Shown here: piece by piece, positions 52,653-63,519 of the stretch | Numbering within the stretch: position 1 is the first letter of the stretch | Layout: the number at the start of each line of letters is the position of its first letter | Assembly (NCBI RefSeq): GCF_013409365.1 | Contig: NZ_JACCBA010000001.1 | Coordinates: 1,054,001-1,118,000, forward strand | Direction: 5' to 3' | Length of the DNA stretch: 64,000 bases | Origin: Actinomadura luteofluorescens | GTDB lineage: Bacteria > Actinomycetota > Actinomycetes > Streptosporangiales > Streptosporangiaceae | Translations under genes and position numbers: made by a program | The notes under the pieces: model-generated | What the model saw: only the letters and a program-made list of their open reading frames with translations | Told to the model about the DNA's origin: nothing | Databases searched by the model: none

Positions 52653-53504
52653 CTACCGGGGCCCGCCGACGACGGCGACCGGGCACTCGGCGTGATGGAT
52701 CACCCCGTGGCCGATGGAGCCGAGCCGGAACAGGCCCCAGCGGTGCGGGTGCGCGCCGACGACGACCAGGTCCGCCGTCCGCGACGCCCGGACCAGTTCG
52801 GAAACCGGGTGCCCCACGAGGACGTCGTTGACCACGTCCACCAGCGGATACCGCTCGTGGAGCGGAGCGTAGGCCTCGATGACCCGCGCCCGCCGCTCGT
52901 CGTTCAGGCGCTCCTCGTCGAGGGCGTAGGCGGCTTCGGCCATGTCCACGGACAGCTGCCAGGCGTGCACGACGCGCAGCCGCACGCCGCGGACCGCGGC
53001 CGCGTCGAAGGCGTACCTGAGCGCCTCGCCCGGCTCCGCGGCGACGTCGTGGCCCACCACGACCTCGCCGCGATCGGCGGCGCCGTCACGCACGATCACC
53101 AGCGGGACGGCGGTCCGCCCCGCCATGCGCAGCCCGACCGAGCCGAGCGGGAGCCCGGGGAAGCCGCCGTGCCCGCGGTGCCCGAGCACCAGCTCGAACG
53201 CCTTCTCCGACTCGTCGCGCAGCGCGTCCGGCGTCGCGTTGACGACCAGGGCGGTCGTCACCCGCAGCTCCGGCCGGCGCTCCAGGACGCGGCGCTCGGC
53301 CTCCAGCAGCACGGCCCGCCCGGCCGGTGAGGTGCGCTCGGCCGCGTCCGGCTGGACGAAGCGCCGGACCTGGTACGGCCAGATCTCCGCCGCGTGGACG
53401 ATGCGCAGCGGCCGGTGCCGCAGCGCCGCCTCGCCCGCCGCCCAGTCGACGGCCCGGCCCGCGGCGGCGGACCCGTCGGTCCCCACGACGATCGGTGCGG
53501 ACAT
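52653..53504 (-). CDS. Tandem-domain universal stress protein
   Basis: A 283-residue two-domain USP from the ATG at 53504, with GGAGGAG upstream. Domain 1: PIVVGTDGSAAAGRAVDWAAGEA with LGHRGHGGFPGLPLGSVGLRM. Domain 2: EVVVGHDVAAEPGEAL with VVVGAHPHRWGLFRLGSIGHGVIHHAECPVAVV. It closely resembles the USP at 60017. It is divergent from the hydrogenase operon, with two DosR-like boxes between. Confidence 0.9.
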   Translation of the reverse strand: MSAPIVVGTDGSAAAGRAVDWAAGEAALRHRPLRIVHAAEIWPYQVRRFVQPDAAERTSPAGRAVLLEAERRVLERRPELRVTTALVVNATPDALRDESEKAFELVLGHRGHGGFPGLPLGSVGLRMAGRTAVPLVIVRDGAADRGEVVVGHDVAAEPGEALRYAFDAAAVRGVRLRVVHAWQLSVDMAEAAYALDEERLNDERRARVIEAYAPLHERYPLVDVVNDVLVGHPVSELVRASRTADLVVVGAHPHRWGLFRLGSIGHGVIHHAECPVAVVGGPR

Positions 53505-53575
53505 GGCTCCTCCGGCGATCACCCGTCTTCTCACGGCCTCCTCCCAGCCTTCGCGCCCGGCGCCGGCACGGGCCA

Positions 53576-53589
53576 GGGACCAAGGTCCG
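53576..53589. promoter_or_regulatory. DosR-like box 1 of the USP/hydrogenase divergent promoter
   Basis: GGGACCAAGGTCCG: arms match at four of five positions, 72 bases from the USP start and 93 bases from the first gene of the hydrogenase operon. Confidence 0.55.
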
Positions 53590-53597
53590 CCGCGGCG

Positions 53598-53611
53598 GGG
53601 ACCTTCGCCGC
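53598..53611. promoter_or_regulatory. DosR-like box 2 of the USP/hydrogenase divergent promoter
   Basis: GGGACCTTCGCCGC: the left ten bases are identical to the box at 51174; the right arm is weaker. Spaced 22 bases from the previous box, about two helical turns, as tandem DosR boxes often are. Confidence 0.5.
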
Positions 53612-53681
53612 GGCCGGTCCGCGCCTGTTCTTGACCGTTCACGCGGTATGCGCTGGCCGCCGTAAGGGCAGGTCACAGCAG

Positions 53682-54164
53682 GTGGAGGCAGGGAACGGCG
53701 TCACGGGCGACGCGCTGGCCGGGGAGCGGTTCTTCGGTGGCATGCCCGAACGGCACCGCGCCGCCCTGGCCGCCACCGCCCGCGCGGTGGACGTCCCGGC
53801 CGGGCACCGCTTCTTCGAGGAGGGCTGGGCCGCCGAGCACTTCTGGCTGCTGCGTTCCGGGACGGTCGCCCTCGACCTCCAGGTGCCCGGACGGGGCGCG
53901 GTGGTGGTGGAGACGCTGCCGGCCTCCTCGGTGCTGGGCTGGTCGTGGATGTTCCCTCCGCACGTCTGGAGGTTCGGCGCCGTCTCCCTGGAGCCGGTGC
54001 GGACCCTGCGGTTCGACGGGACCGAGGTCCGGGAGCTGTGCGCCGCGGACCTCAGGCTCGGCTACGACCTGACCCTGCGGTTCGCCGCCGTGCTGCTGGA
54101 CCGTCTCGAAGCCACCCGGGTCCGCGTCCTGGACCTGTACGCGCACCCGGAGCAGCGGGCATGA
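53682..54164 (+). CDS. Cyclic-nucleotide-binding-domain protein of the hydrogenase operon, no DNA-binding domain
   Basis: A 160-residue protein with a GTG start. It is a single Crp/Fnr-type sensor fold ([63 protein letters not shown]) ending after one long helix. The helix-turn-helix expected in Crp/Fnr is absent, so it is unlikely to bind DNA. Similar stand-alone proteins lead group 3b hydrogenase operons in other bacteria; they may sense a ligand and act on the enzyme. Its stop overlaps the next gene (ATGA). Confidence 0.75.
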   Translation: MEAGNGVTGDALAGERFFGGMPERHRAALAATARAVDVPAGHRFFEEGWAAEHFWLLRSGTVALDLQVPGRGAVVVETLPASSVLGWSWMFPPHVWRFGAVSLEPVRTLRFDGTEVRELCAADLRLGYDLTLRFAAVLLDRLEATRVRVLDLYAHPEQRA

Positions 54165-55012
54165 CCCCGGCGGCCACGGACGGCCCCATGGTCCCCGTCC
54201 CCTACCGCGTGACCGACCGGCGCGCGGAGACCGCCGACACGGTGACGCTCGCGCTGGAGCCCGTCGGGGCGCCGATCCCCGAGCCGGCGCCGGGCCAGTT
54301 CACGATGATGTACGCGTTCGGTGTGGGCGAGGCGCCGATCTCCGTCAGCCGGACAGGGCCGTTCGATGGGACGCCCGCCCCGGGAGTGCTGGAGCACACG
54401 GTCCGAGCCGTCGGGGCGGTCACCCGGGCCGTGTGCGCGGCGCGGCCCGGCCAGGTCCTCGGGCTTCGGGGCCCGTTCGGGGCCGGCTGGGAGCTGGACG
54501 AGGCCCGCGGGCACGACCTGGTCGTGGCGGCGGGCGGGATCGGCCTGGCGCCGCTGCGGCCGGTGGTGCTGCGGGCCCTGGCCGACCGGGACGCCTTCGG
54601 CCGCATCGCGGTCCTGGTCGGCGCCCGCACCCCCGGCGACCTGCTGTTCCGCGGGGAACTGGACGCCTGGCGGGAGCGCGGGGCCCAGGTCGAGGTGACC
54701 GTGGACCGGCCGGCCCCGGGCTGGACCGGCCAGGTCGGCGTGATCACGGCCCTGGCGGGCGCCGCGGACGTCGACCCCGCCCGGGCCGCCGCGTTCGTCT
54801 GCGGGCCGGAGATCATGATGCGCCTCACCGCGCGGGCGCTCACCGGGCTGGGGGTGCCCGCCGGGAACGTCCGGCTCTCCCTGGAGCGCAGCATGCGGTG
54901 CGGGGTCGGCTGGTGCGGGCACTGCCAGCTCGGCCCGCTGCTGGTCTGCCGGGACGGGCCCGTCGTGCCCTACCCGCGCGCCGCCGCGCTGATGACCGTC
55001 AGGGAGCTGTAG
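54161..55012 (+). CDS. Group-3b [NiFe] hydrogenase gamma (FAD/NAD(P)-binding) subunit
   Basis: A 283-residue ferredoxin-reductase-type protein. It has the FAD region [20 protein letters not shown], the NAD(P) fold [17 protein letters not shown], and the C-terminal [2Fe-2S] cluster site [17 protein letters not shown]. It passes electrons between NAD(P)H and the iron-sulphur subunits. Coupled to the cyclic-nucleotide-binding gene (ATGA) and two bases before the small subunit gene. Confidence 0.88.
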   Translation: MTPAATDGPMVPVPYRVTDRRAETADTVTLALEPVGAPIPEPAPGQFTMMYAFGVGEAPISVSRTGPFDGTPAPGVLEHTVRAVGAVTRAVCAARPGQVLGLRGPFGAGWELDEARGHDLVVAAGGIGLAPLRPVVLRALADRDAFGRIAVLVGARTPGDLLFRGELDAWRERGAQVEVTVDRPAPGWTGQVGVITALAGAADVDPARAAAFVCGPEIMMRLTARALTGLGVPAGNVRLSLERSMRCGVGWCGHCQLGPLLVCRDGPVVPYPRAAALMTVREL

Positions 55013-55014
55013 CC

Positions 55015-55786
55015 ATGGGACGACCGACGCTGGCCGTGTGGAAGTTCGCCTCCTGCGACGGCTGCCAGCTCACCCTCCTGGACTGCGAGGACGAGCTGCT
55101 CGCGCTCACGGGCGAGATCGAGATCGCGCACTTCCTGGAGGCGTCGAGCGCCGCCGGGGACGGGCCCTACGACGTGTCGCTGGTCGAGGGGTCGATCACG
55201 ACGCCCGCGGATCTGGACCGCATCCGGCACGTGCGGGCCGTCTCGCGGAAGCTGGTCACGATCGGCGCCTGCGCGACCGCCGGGGGTATCCAGGCGCTGC
55301 GCGACTTCGCCGACGTCGAGGAGTTCGCCTCGGTCGTCTACGCGCGGCCCGAGTACGTCGCCACGCTCGCGCGGTCCACCCCGATCGCCGCGCACGTCCC
55401 CGTGGACTTCGAGCTGCGGGGATGCCCGATCGACCGCCGCCAGCTCCTGGAGGTGCTGGCGGCGCACCTGGCCGACCGCACGCCCGACGTCCCGTCCCAC
55501 AGCGTCTGCTTCGAGTGCAAGATCCGCGGGAACGTCTGCGTCATGGTCGCCCGCGGCACGCCGTGCCTGGGCCCCATCACCCAGGCGGGCTGCGGCGCGA
55601 TCTGCCCCGCGTACGCGCGGGGCTGCTACGGCTGCTTCGGCCCGTCCCCCGCGTGGGGCGGGGGGCGGCCCAACACGCGCGGGCTGCTGCCGTGGCTCGA
55701 CATGACCGAGGGCGAGGCGCACCGCGTGCTGTCCACCTTCAACGTCACCGCCTTCCGCGAGGGGGCCCCGGCCGAGGGACGCGGCG

Positions 55787-55803
<17 letters not shown>
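55015..55803 (+). CDS. [NiFe] hydrogenase small (delta) subunit, group 3b type
   Basis: A 262-residue protein: [20 protein letters not shown] is the proximal [4Fe-4S] site, followed by [98 protein letters not shown]. There is no Tat signal, so it is cytoplasmic. It wires the NiFe site to the other clusters. It overlaps the large subunit gene by 17 bases. Confidence 0.93.
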
Positions 55804-57078
<1,275 letters not shown>

Positions 57079-57082
<4 letters not shown>

Positions 57083-57567
57083 CCATCGTGATCGGCGTCG
57101 GCAACGATCTGCGCCGCGACGACGGCGCCGGCCCCGCCGTGGTCGAGGCGCTCCGCGGCCGGGTCGGGGCCGGGCTCGCCGTCACCGACGGCGAGCCCGC
57201 GAGGCTCGTCGCGCTGTGGGCGGACGCCGACCTCGCGATCGTCGTGGACGCCGTGCGCGCCGACCCGCCCACCCCCGGCAGGGTCCGCGAACTGGACGCC
57301 GAGACCGCGGCGCTCCCCACGCGGCCGGTCACCGATCACGCCCTCGGACTCGGCGACGCCGTCGCGCTCGGGCGGGCCGTGGGCCAGATGCCCGCCCGGC
57401 TCCGCGTGATCGCGATCGAGGGAGACGACTTCGGGTTCGGCGAGGGGCTGACCCCGAGCGTCGCCGCCGCGGTCGGCGCGGTCGCCGACCGCCTGGCCGG
57501 CGCGCTCGCGTCCCCGGGCGGGACGGCGCTCCCGGCGGATGACAGGACAGGAAGGGGAGACGGATGA
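57079..57567 (+). CDS. Hydrogenase maturation protease
   Basis: A 162-residue HycI/HyaD-type endopeptidase with a GTG start. It has [24 protein letters not shown], with the Asp/Glu positions used to sense nickel, and [11 protein letters not shown], and a His in [14 protein letters not shown]. It removes the C-terminal tail of the large subunit after nickel insertion. It overlaps the large-subunit and beta-subunit genes. Confidence 0.9.
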
Positions 57568-58742
57568 CCGCTCCGACGGACGCACCGGGGCCCGGCGGCC
57601 CGGCCGCGCTGGAACTGACGAGTCTCCGCCCGCTCTGCGAGGCGCTGCGGCGAGCGGGCTACACCGTCATCGGGCCGACCGTGCGCGACGACGCGATCGT
57701 CCTCGCCGAACTCGACTCGGCCGACCGCCTGCCCCACGGCTGGGGCGTCACGCTCCGCGCGGGCGGCTACCGGCTGCGCCGGCGGGAGGACGGCGCGGCC
57801 TTCGCGCACGCGGCCGGGCCGCAGTCCTGGAAGCCGTTCCTGCACCGGTCAAGGGTCAAGCTCTGGGAGGCGGACCGGACGCGGGACGGGTTCCGGGTCC
57901 AGGAGCAACCGCCCGAACCGGCCCGGCTCGCGCTGCTCGGCGTCCGGCCATGCGATCTGCGCGCGATAGCGATCCAGGACCGCGTGCTCATGGGCGGCCG
58001 CCACGTCGACCCCTCCTACGCGGCGCGGCGGGATGACAACTTCGTCATCGCCGTCAACTGCACCGAGCCCGGCGGGACGTGCTTCTGCACCTCCATGGGA
58101 ACCGGCCCGCAGGCGGGCCCCGGGTACGACCTCGCGCTCACCGAGCTGGCCGGCGACGGCGGCGTCCGCTACGTCGTCGACGTCGCCACCGAGGCGGGCG
58201 CCGCCCTGATGGACGACCTCGGCTCCGCCCCCGCCGAACCCGCCGACGTCGACCGCGCCCGCGCGGAGGTGGCGGCGGCGGCCGGCCGGATGGGCCGGGA
58301 GATGCCCGCCCTCGGGCTGCGCGAGCTCATGGCCGGGACGCTGGAGGCCGACCGCTGGGACGAGGTGGCCGAACGCTGCCTGAGCTGCGGCAACTGCACG
58401 ATGGTGTGCCCGACCTGCTTCTGCACGAGGGTCACCGACACCACCGACCTGACCGGCGACCACGCCGAACGCTGGCAGCTCTGGGACTCCTGCTTCGATC
58501 CGGACTTCACCCATCTGCACGGGGGCGACGTCCGAGCGTCCGCCAGGAGCCGCTACCGCCAGTGGCTCACCCACAAGCTCGGCACGTGGCACGACCAGTT
58601 CGGGTCCTCCGGCTGCGTGGGCTGCGGGCGGTGCATCGTCTGGTGCCCGGTCGGCATCGACCTGACCGTCGAGGTCGCGGCCCTGCGCACCGAGGCCGCC
58701 GGGGAGGGCCCCCATCGCCCCGAGGGGTCCAAAGGCCCATAA
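57564..58742 (+). CDS. Group-3b hydrogenase beta (iron-sulphur) subunit
   Basis: A 392-residue protein of the HydB/sulphite-reductase A type. The N-terminal part has [17 protein letters not shown] and [22 protein letters not shown]. Two [4Fe-4S] motifs are [19 protein letters not shown] and [17 protein letters not shown]. It connects the NAD(P) subunit with the hydrogenase core. The ATG overlaps the protease stop. It ends the six-gene hydrogenase operon, 72 bases before the site-2 protease gene. Confidence 0.9.
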   Translation: MTAPTDAPGPGGPAALELTSLRPLCEALRRAGYTVIGPTVRDDAIVLAELDSADRLPHGWGVTLRAGGYRLRRREDGAAFAHAAGPQSWKPFLHRSRVKLWEADRTRDGFRVQEQPPEPARLALLGVRPCDLRAIAIQDRVLMGGRHVDPSYAARRDDNFVIAVNCTEPGGTCFCTSMGTGPQAGPGYDLALTELAGDGGVRYVVDVATEAGAALMDDLGSAPAEPADVDRARAEVAAAAGRMGREMPALGLRELMAGTLEADRWDEVAERCLSCGNCTMVCPTCFCTRVTDTTDLTGDHAERWQLWDSCFDPDFTHLHGGDVRASARSRYRQWLTHKLGTWHDQFGSSGCVGCGRCIVWCPVGIDLTVEVAALRTEAAGEGPHRPEGSKGP

Positions 58743-58814
58743 ACATGAGCAATTCGCCCCTGACCGGCGGGCGAACCCTCGCGCGAGCCTGGTGGCGTCG
58801 GTAGGAGGCTCGCG

Positions 58815-59954
58815 ATGAAGCAGACGTTCAGATTCGGCACCTTCCGCGGGATACCGGTCGGGATGCACTGGTCGGTTCTGGTGATCATGCTGTTGATCGC
58901 CGAGATCCTCGGGCGCTCGGTCCTGCCCACGGCCGCCCCGGGCGCGCCGCCCGGCGTGCGCTGGGCGGCGGCCGCGCTGGCCGCGGTGCTGTTCATGGCC
59001 TCGCTGGCCGCGCACGAGATCGCGCACGCGCTGGTCGCCCGCCGCCACGGCGTGGGGGTCGCCTCGATCACGCTGTGGGCGCTGGGCGGTCTCGCGGAAC
59101 TGGACGGCGAACCCGCCACCGCTCGCGCCGACCTCCAGATCGCCGGGGTCGGCCCGCTGACCAGCGCGCTGGCCGGAGGGGTGTTCGCCGGGGCCTGGGC
59201 CGCCGGGCACGCGCTGGGCGCCCCCGTCATCGTCACCGCCTCGCTGAGCTGGCTGGCGGCGACCAACATCCTGATCGCGGTGTTCAACCTGCTCCCCGGA
59301 GCCCCGCTGGACGGCGGGCGCATCCTGCGCGCGCTGCTGTGGGGCCGGAGCGGGAACCGGGCGAGCGCGACCCGCAGCGCCCAGCGCGCCGGGATGGTGC
59401 TCGGCCAGACCATGATCGGCGCCGGGCTGCTGACGCTGCTGCTGTGGAGCTGGTTCAACGGGCTGTGGCTGGCCGTGATCGGCTGGTTCATCTCCAGCTC
59501 GGCGCGGGCGGAGGCGCGCTACACCGATCTCCGCGAGGCCGCGAAGGACCTCCGGGTCGCCGAGGTCATGACGCGCGATCCCGACCACGGCTGGGCCTGG
59601 CAGCCCGCGTCCGCGTTCGTCCAGGACGTGGCGGTGCGGTCCCGCCAGACGGTGTTCCCGGTCGTGGGCGTGTCCGGCGACCCCGTCGGCGCCGTCACGG
59701 TCGACCGGCTGGCCCGCGTCCCGGAGCCGGACACCGGCGTCACCCTCGGCGACCTGAGCGTCCCGCTCGGGCCGGACCGGGTCGTCGGCCCGGAGCAGCC
59801 CGTGGACGCCCTGCTCCAGATGGCCCCCGTCGCGGGCGACCTCGTCGCGGCGGTCGCCGCCGACCACCACCTGCTCGGGATCGTCACCACCGACGACCTC
59901 CAGCGGATGATGCGCCGGACCCGGCTCAGCCGGGGCAGCCCCGCCCCTGCCTGA
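58815..59954 (+). CDS. Rip3-like M50 site-2 metalloprotease with CBS domains
   Basis: A 379-residue membrane protein. About six hydrophobic segments carry the zinc motif HEIAH (residue ~61) and the second motif [14 protein letters not shown]. The C-terminal ~130 residues contain two CBS motifs ([67 protein letters not shown]...[12 protein letters not shown]). The same layout occurs in DosR-regulated Rip3 (Rv2625c). It would cut a membrane-bound regulator in response to adenylate state. AGGAGG precedes the ATG. Confidence 0.9.
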   Translation: MKQTFRFGTFRGIPVGMHWSVLVIMLLIAEILGRSVLPTAAPGAPPGVRWAAAALAAVLFMASLAAHEIAHALVARRHGVGVASITLWALGGLAELDGEPATARADLQIAGVGPLTSALAGGVFAGAWAAGHALGAPVIVTASLSWLAATNILIAVFNLLPGAPLDGGRILRALLWGRSGNRASATRSAQRAGMVLGQTMIGAGLLTLLLWSWFNGLWLAVIGWFISSSARAEARYTDLREAAKDLRVAEVMTRDPDHGWAWQPASAFVQDVAVRSRQTVFPVVGVSGDPVGAVTVDRLARVPEPDTGVTLGDLSVPLGPDRVVGPEQPVDALLQMAPVAGDLVAAVAADHHLLGIVTTDDLQRMMRRTRLSRGSPAPA

Positions 59955-60018
59955 GACCCCGCGTGGACATGCCGGTCCCGTCGGCGGAAGGAACCGCCGA
60001 CGGGACCGGCGCGGGGTC
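59955..60018. terminator. Strong bidirectional terminator
   Basis: A perfect 17-bp stem: left arm 59971-59987 (GCCGGTCCCGTCGGCGG), six-base loop, right arm 59994-60010. An outer 8-bp helix GACCCCGC (59955-59962)/GCGGGGTC (60011-60018) is separated by an 8-base bulge. It fills the space between the convergent site-2 protease and USP genes and overlaps the USP stop codon by two bases. Confidence 0.88.
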
Positions 60019-60865
60019 AGTGGGCGGGGACGACCGCGACGGGGCACCGCGCGTGGTGGATGACCCCGTGGCAGGTCGACCCGAGCTGCGGAGCGCTCCA
60101 GCGCCGGTCGTGGGCGCCCACCACCAGCAGGCGGGCGCTCTGCGAGGCGTTGGCCAGCGCGGTCACCGGGTGCTCCAGGACGATGTCGTCGGCGACCTCG
60201 ACCCCCGGGTGCGTGCGCCGGACGGGCTGGTAGGCCGCGACGACCTCCTTGCGAAGATCGTCCTCGATCTGGTCCGCGTCGACGGCGTAGCCCGCCTCGA
60301 TCAGCGTCGCGAACGTCTGCCACGCGTGGACGATGCGGAGCCGGGCGCCGTGGAGCGCGGCGGCCTCGAAGGCGTAGTCGAGGACCGGATCCATCTGCCG
60401 GGCCAGGTCGATCCCCACCACGACGTCGCCGCGGTCCACGCCGCCGTCGCGCACGATCACCACCGGCACCGCGGAGTGGCCGGCCAGGCGAAGGCTCGTG
60501 GACCCCAGCATCAGGCTGGAGAACCCGCCCCGGCCGCGGCTGGCCACCACGAGCTCGAACGCCTTCTCCGACTGCGCCCGCAGGGCCTGCCACGCCTCCT
60601 CGGCCACCAGCTCGGTCGTGATCTCCAGGTCCGGCCACCGCTCCTTGACGCGCTCGCGCGCGGCCGCCAGGAGCGTGCGCCCCGCGCGGGTCATGCGCTC
60701 GGCGGTCTCGGGCGGCGCGAACAGCGGCGTCTTGTAGGGCCAGCTCTCCACGGCGTGGACGATGTGCAGGGGGCGCTCACGCGAGGCGGCTTCGGCGGCG
60801 GCCCAGTCGAGGGCGCCCGCCGCCTCGTCGGAACCATCGGTCCCGACGACGATCGGCTCGGACAT
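60017..60865 (-). CDS. Tandem-domain universal stress protein
   Basis: A 282-residue two-domain USP from the ATG at 60865 (GGGAGGAGA upstream). Domain 1: PIVVGTDGSDEAAGALDWAAAEA with ASRGRGGFSSLMLGSTSLRL. Domain 2: DVVVGIDLARQMDPVLDYAFEAA with VVGAHDRRWSAPQLGSTCHGVIHHARCPVAVV. A close paralogue of the USP at 52653. It is divergent from the ATPase-hemerythrin gene, with the best DosR-like box between. Confidence 0.9.
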   Translation of the reverse strand: MSEPIVVGTDGSDEAAGALDWAAAEAASRERPLHIVHAVESWPYKTPLFAPPETAERMTRAGRTLLAAARERVKERWPDLEITTELVAEEAWQALRAQSEKAFELVVASRGRGGFSSLMLGSTSLRLAGHSAVPVVIVRDGGVDRGDVVVGIDLARQMDPVLDYAFEAAALHGARLRIVHAWQTFATLIEAGYAVDADQIEDDLRKEVVAAYQPVRRTHPGVEVADDIVLEHPVTALANASQSARLLVVGAHDRRWSAPQLGSTCHGVIHHARCPVAVVPAH

Positions 60866-60973
60866 CGGATCTCCTCCCGGCTCAGCGGCTGTCGCTTCCT
60901 TCGACGCGACCCCGCGGGCACAGCGGCACGGCCGCTCCTTTCCACGCTCCATCGCGGGCCGGGGGCGGCCCTA

Positions 60974-60987
60974 GGGACGAAGGTCCC
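60974..60987. promoter_or_regulatory. Best-matching DosR-like box, USP/ATPase divergent promoter
   Basis: GGGACGAAGGTCCC: perfect 5-bp arms GGGAC/GTCCC around GAAG, with CTA before it. It lies 109 bases upstream of the USP start and 126 bases upstream of the ATPase start. Confidence 0.68.
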
Positions 60988-61112
60988 CATGTCAGGCACC
61001 CTCTCGTCCCTCCGGCCACGAGCCGACCGCCCCTGAGACCCCCGGCCGCGGCGTGGAAGCGTGGACGGCACGGACTCCGCACAGGCGGCGAGGTGGGTAT
61101 GGCGGTGTGGAT

Positions 61113-63428
61113 ATGGCGGTAAGGGCCGCGCTCACGCGGAACGCTCACGAGCTGCTCTTCGCGCTGACCGGCGCCGGGCTGGCGGCGGGCGCCGCGCTGC
61201 GCTGGTCGGTGGGCGCCGGCGCCGGGGACCTGGTCTGGGTGCTGACGACGGCGGTCGCGCTCTGCCCCGCCGTGTGGTGGGTCGTGGACGGGCTCCTGCA
61301 CCGCAGGTTCGGCAGCGATGTGATCGCCGTCCTCGCGCTGGCCGGGACGATCGCGGTCGGCGAGCCCTTCGCGGGCGCCGTCATCGCCGTGATGCTCACC
61401 GGGGGCCGGCTGCTGGAGGAGCGGGCCGGGCGGCGCGCCCGCCGCGACCTCGGCGCGCTGCTGTCGCTCGCGCCCCGGGTGGCGCACCGCCGGACCGGCA
61501 CCGGCCTGGACACCGTCGACGTCTCCGAGGTGCGGCCGGGCGAGCTGCTGCTGGTCCGCGCCGGGGAGACCGTGCCGGTGGACGGGCTGGTCGAGCGCGG
61601 GGCGGCGGTGCTGGACGAGTCCACGCTGACCGGGGAGTCGCTGCCGGTGGAGCGCCCCGCCGGGGACGCGGTGCGCGGCGGGACGGTCAACGCCGGAGAC
61701 CCCTTCGAGCTGCGCGCCACCAACGACGCCCGGTCCAGCACCTATGCCGGCATCGTCCGGCTCGCCGAGGAGGCCGCGGCCGAGAACGCGCCGTTCATCC
61801 GGATGGCCGACCGGTACTCGGCCCTGTTCATCCCCGCCACCCTGCTGCTGGCCGGAGCGGCCTGGATCGCCGCCGCCGACCCCGTGCGGGCGGTGGCGGT
61901 GCTGGTCGTCGCCACTCCCTGCCCCCTGATCCTCGCGGCGCCCATCGCCTTCGTCTCCGGCCTGTCGCGGTGCGCGCGGCGGGGCGTGGTGGTGAAGGGC
62001 GGCGGCACGCTGGAGCGGCTGGCGCAGGCCCGGGTGCTGCTGTTCGACAAGACCGGCACCGTCACCACGGGGCGTCCCGCGCTCACCGAGATCATCGCCG
62101 CCGACCCGGGCCGCCACGAGGACCCGCTGCTGCTCGCGGCCTCGCTCGACCAGGTGTCCCCGCACGTGCTGGCCTCGGCGATCGTCCGCGGCGCCCGCGA
62201 GCGCGGGCTGCGTCTCACGGCGCCGGAGGACGTCGTGGAGCGCGCCGGGCAGGGCGTGCGGGGCACCGTCGACGGCCACCGGGTGAGCGTCGGCAAGGCG
62301 AGCTGGGCGGGGCGGGCGGACCCGGCGTGGCTGGACCGGGTCCGCGACCGGGCCGCCGCCCGCGGCGCGATCACCGTGTTCGTCGGCGTGGACGGGCGGC
62401 TCGCGGCCGTCCTGCTGCTGCGCGACCGCGTGCGTCCGGACGCGGCGCGGACGTTCCGGCTGCTGCGCCGGGCGGGGATCGGCCGGGCGGTGATGGTGAC
62501 CGGCGACCGCGCGGACGTCGCCGGGCCGATCGGCCGGCTCGTGGGGGCCGACACCGTGCACGCCGGGCTGTCGCCGGCCGGGAAGGTCGAGATCGCCCGG
62601 GACGAGAGCGCCCGCGCGCCGACCGTGATGGTCGGCGACGGGGTCAACGACGCGCCCGCGCTCGCGGCGGCGGGCGTCGGCGTCGCGCTCGGCGCCCGCG
62701 GCGCGACGGCCTCGTCCGAGGCGGCCGACGTGGTCGTCACCGTGGACCGGCTGGAGCGGCTGGCCGAGACCCTCGCGATCGCGCGGCGCACCCGGTCGGT
62801 CGCGCGCCAGAGCGTGCTCGTCGGGATGGGGCTGGCGCTGGCCGCGATGGTCGTCGCGGCGCTCGGGTTCCTGACCCCGGCGGCGGGGGCGCTGCTCCAG
62901 GAGGGCATCGACGTGGCGGCGATCCTGTCCGCCCTGCGCGTGCTGGGCCCGGGCCGCGACCGGGCGCCGCGCCTTCGCGGTGACGAGGCCGAACTCGTCC
63001 GGCGGCTGGACGAGGAGCACCGGGCGCTGTGGCCGCGGATCGAGCGGCTCCCCGCCCTGGCGGACGCGGCGGCCGGCCACGCCGGGCAGGACCGGGACGC
63101 CGCCATGGACGCGCTGTCGGGGTTCCTGGCGGACCTGGAGGCGCACGAGCGCAAGGACGAGAGGCTGCTCTACCCGGCGGTCGCGCGCGTCCTCGGCGGC
63201 TCCGACCCCACGGGGGCGATGAGCCGCGGGCACACCGAGATCGCCGAGCTGGCGCGCCGGATCGGCGCTCTGACGGCGGAGCTCCGCGCCGCGCCCGAGG
63301 CTCCGGAGCCCGCCGGCGACCTGCGGCGGACCGTGCAGGAGCTCTACGCGGTGCTCCGCCTGCACTTCGCCCAGGAGGAGGAGAACTACTTCGTCCTCGC
63401 CGACGTGCACGATCCGGCAGGGCCCTGA
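61113..63428 (+). CDS. P1B-type metal ATPase fused to a C-terminal hemerythrin domain
   Basis: A 771-residue protein. There is no N-terminal heavy-metal-binding domain. The P-type core shows TGES actuator motif (LTGESLPVERPAGD), the membrane metal motif TPCPLILAAP, the phosphorylation site DKTGTVTTGRP, and GDGVNDAPALAAAGVGVAL. After the last membrane segment (~residue 620) a hemerythrin-like domain follows: LDEEHRALWPRI, LADLEAHERKDERLLYPAV, GHTEIAELARR, LRLHFAQEEENYF, giving the His/Glu ligands for a di-iron site. TPC plus a hemerythrin tail is the P1B-5 class, linked to iron or nickel. It could couple metal export to oxygen or iron state. Confidence 0.88.
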   Translation: MAVRAALTRNAHELLFALTGAGLAAGAALRWSVGAGAGDLVWVLTTAVALCPAVWWVVDGLLHRRFGSDVIAVLALAGTIAVGEPFAGAVIAVMLTGGRLLEERAGRRARRDLGALLSLAPRVAHRRTGTGLDTVDVSEVRPGELLLVRAGETVPVDGLVERGAAVLDESTLTGESLPVERPAGDAVRGGTVNAGDPFELRATNDARSSTYAGIVRLAEEAAAENAPFIRMADRYSALFIPATLLLAGAAWIAAADPVRAVAVLVVATPCPLILAAPIAFVSGLSRCARRGVVVKGGGTLERLAQARVLLFDKTGTVTTGRPALTEIIAADPGRHEDPLLLAASLDQVSPHVLASAIVRGARERGLRLTAPEDVVERAGQGVRGTVDGHRVSVGKASWAGRADPAWLDRVRDRAAARGAITVFVGVDGRLAAVLLLRDRVRPDAARTFRLLRRAGIGRAVMVTGDRADVAGPIGRLVGADTVHAGLSPAGKVEIARDESARAPTVMVGDGVNDAPALAAAGVGVALGARGATASSEAADVVVTVDRLERLAETLAIARRTRSVARQSVLVGMGLALAAMVVAALGFLTPAAGALLQEGIDVAAILSALRVLGPGRDRAPRLRGDEAELVRRLDEEHRALWPRIERLPALADAAAGHAGQDRDAAMDALSGFLADLEAHERKDERLLYPAVARVLGGSDPTGAMSRGHTEIAELARRIGALTAELRAAPEAPEPAGDLRRTVQELYAVLRLHFAQEEENYFVLADVHDPAGP

Positions 63429-63446
63429 CCATCCGGCGGCCGGGCC

Positions 63447-63460
63447 GGGACGTTCGACTC
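63447..63460. promoter_or_regulatory. Weak DosR-like box before the flavodoxin gene
   Basis: GGGACGTTCGACTC differs at three positions from the box at 51174. It sits 59 bases before the flavodoxin start. Support is position plus the conserved left arm only. Confidence 0.3.
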
Positions 63461-63519
63461 TGGGGAGGGGCGCCGCCAGGGCCGAGGCTGAAGGCAGGAC
63501 ACCGCCGGAGGTGAGGAAA

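Noticed and set aside
53682..54164. Crp/Fnr transcription factor
   Set aside because: The protein ends after the cyclic-nucleotide-binding fold; there is no helix-turn-helix in this or another frame before the next coupled gene.
57849..60638. A 929-codon minus-strand frame across the hydrogenase beta and site-2 protease genes
   Set aside because: Low-complexity translation; both plus-strand genes are unmistakable.
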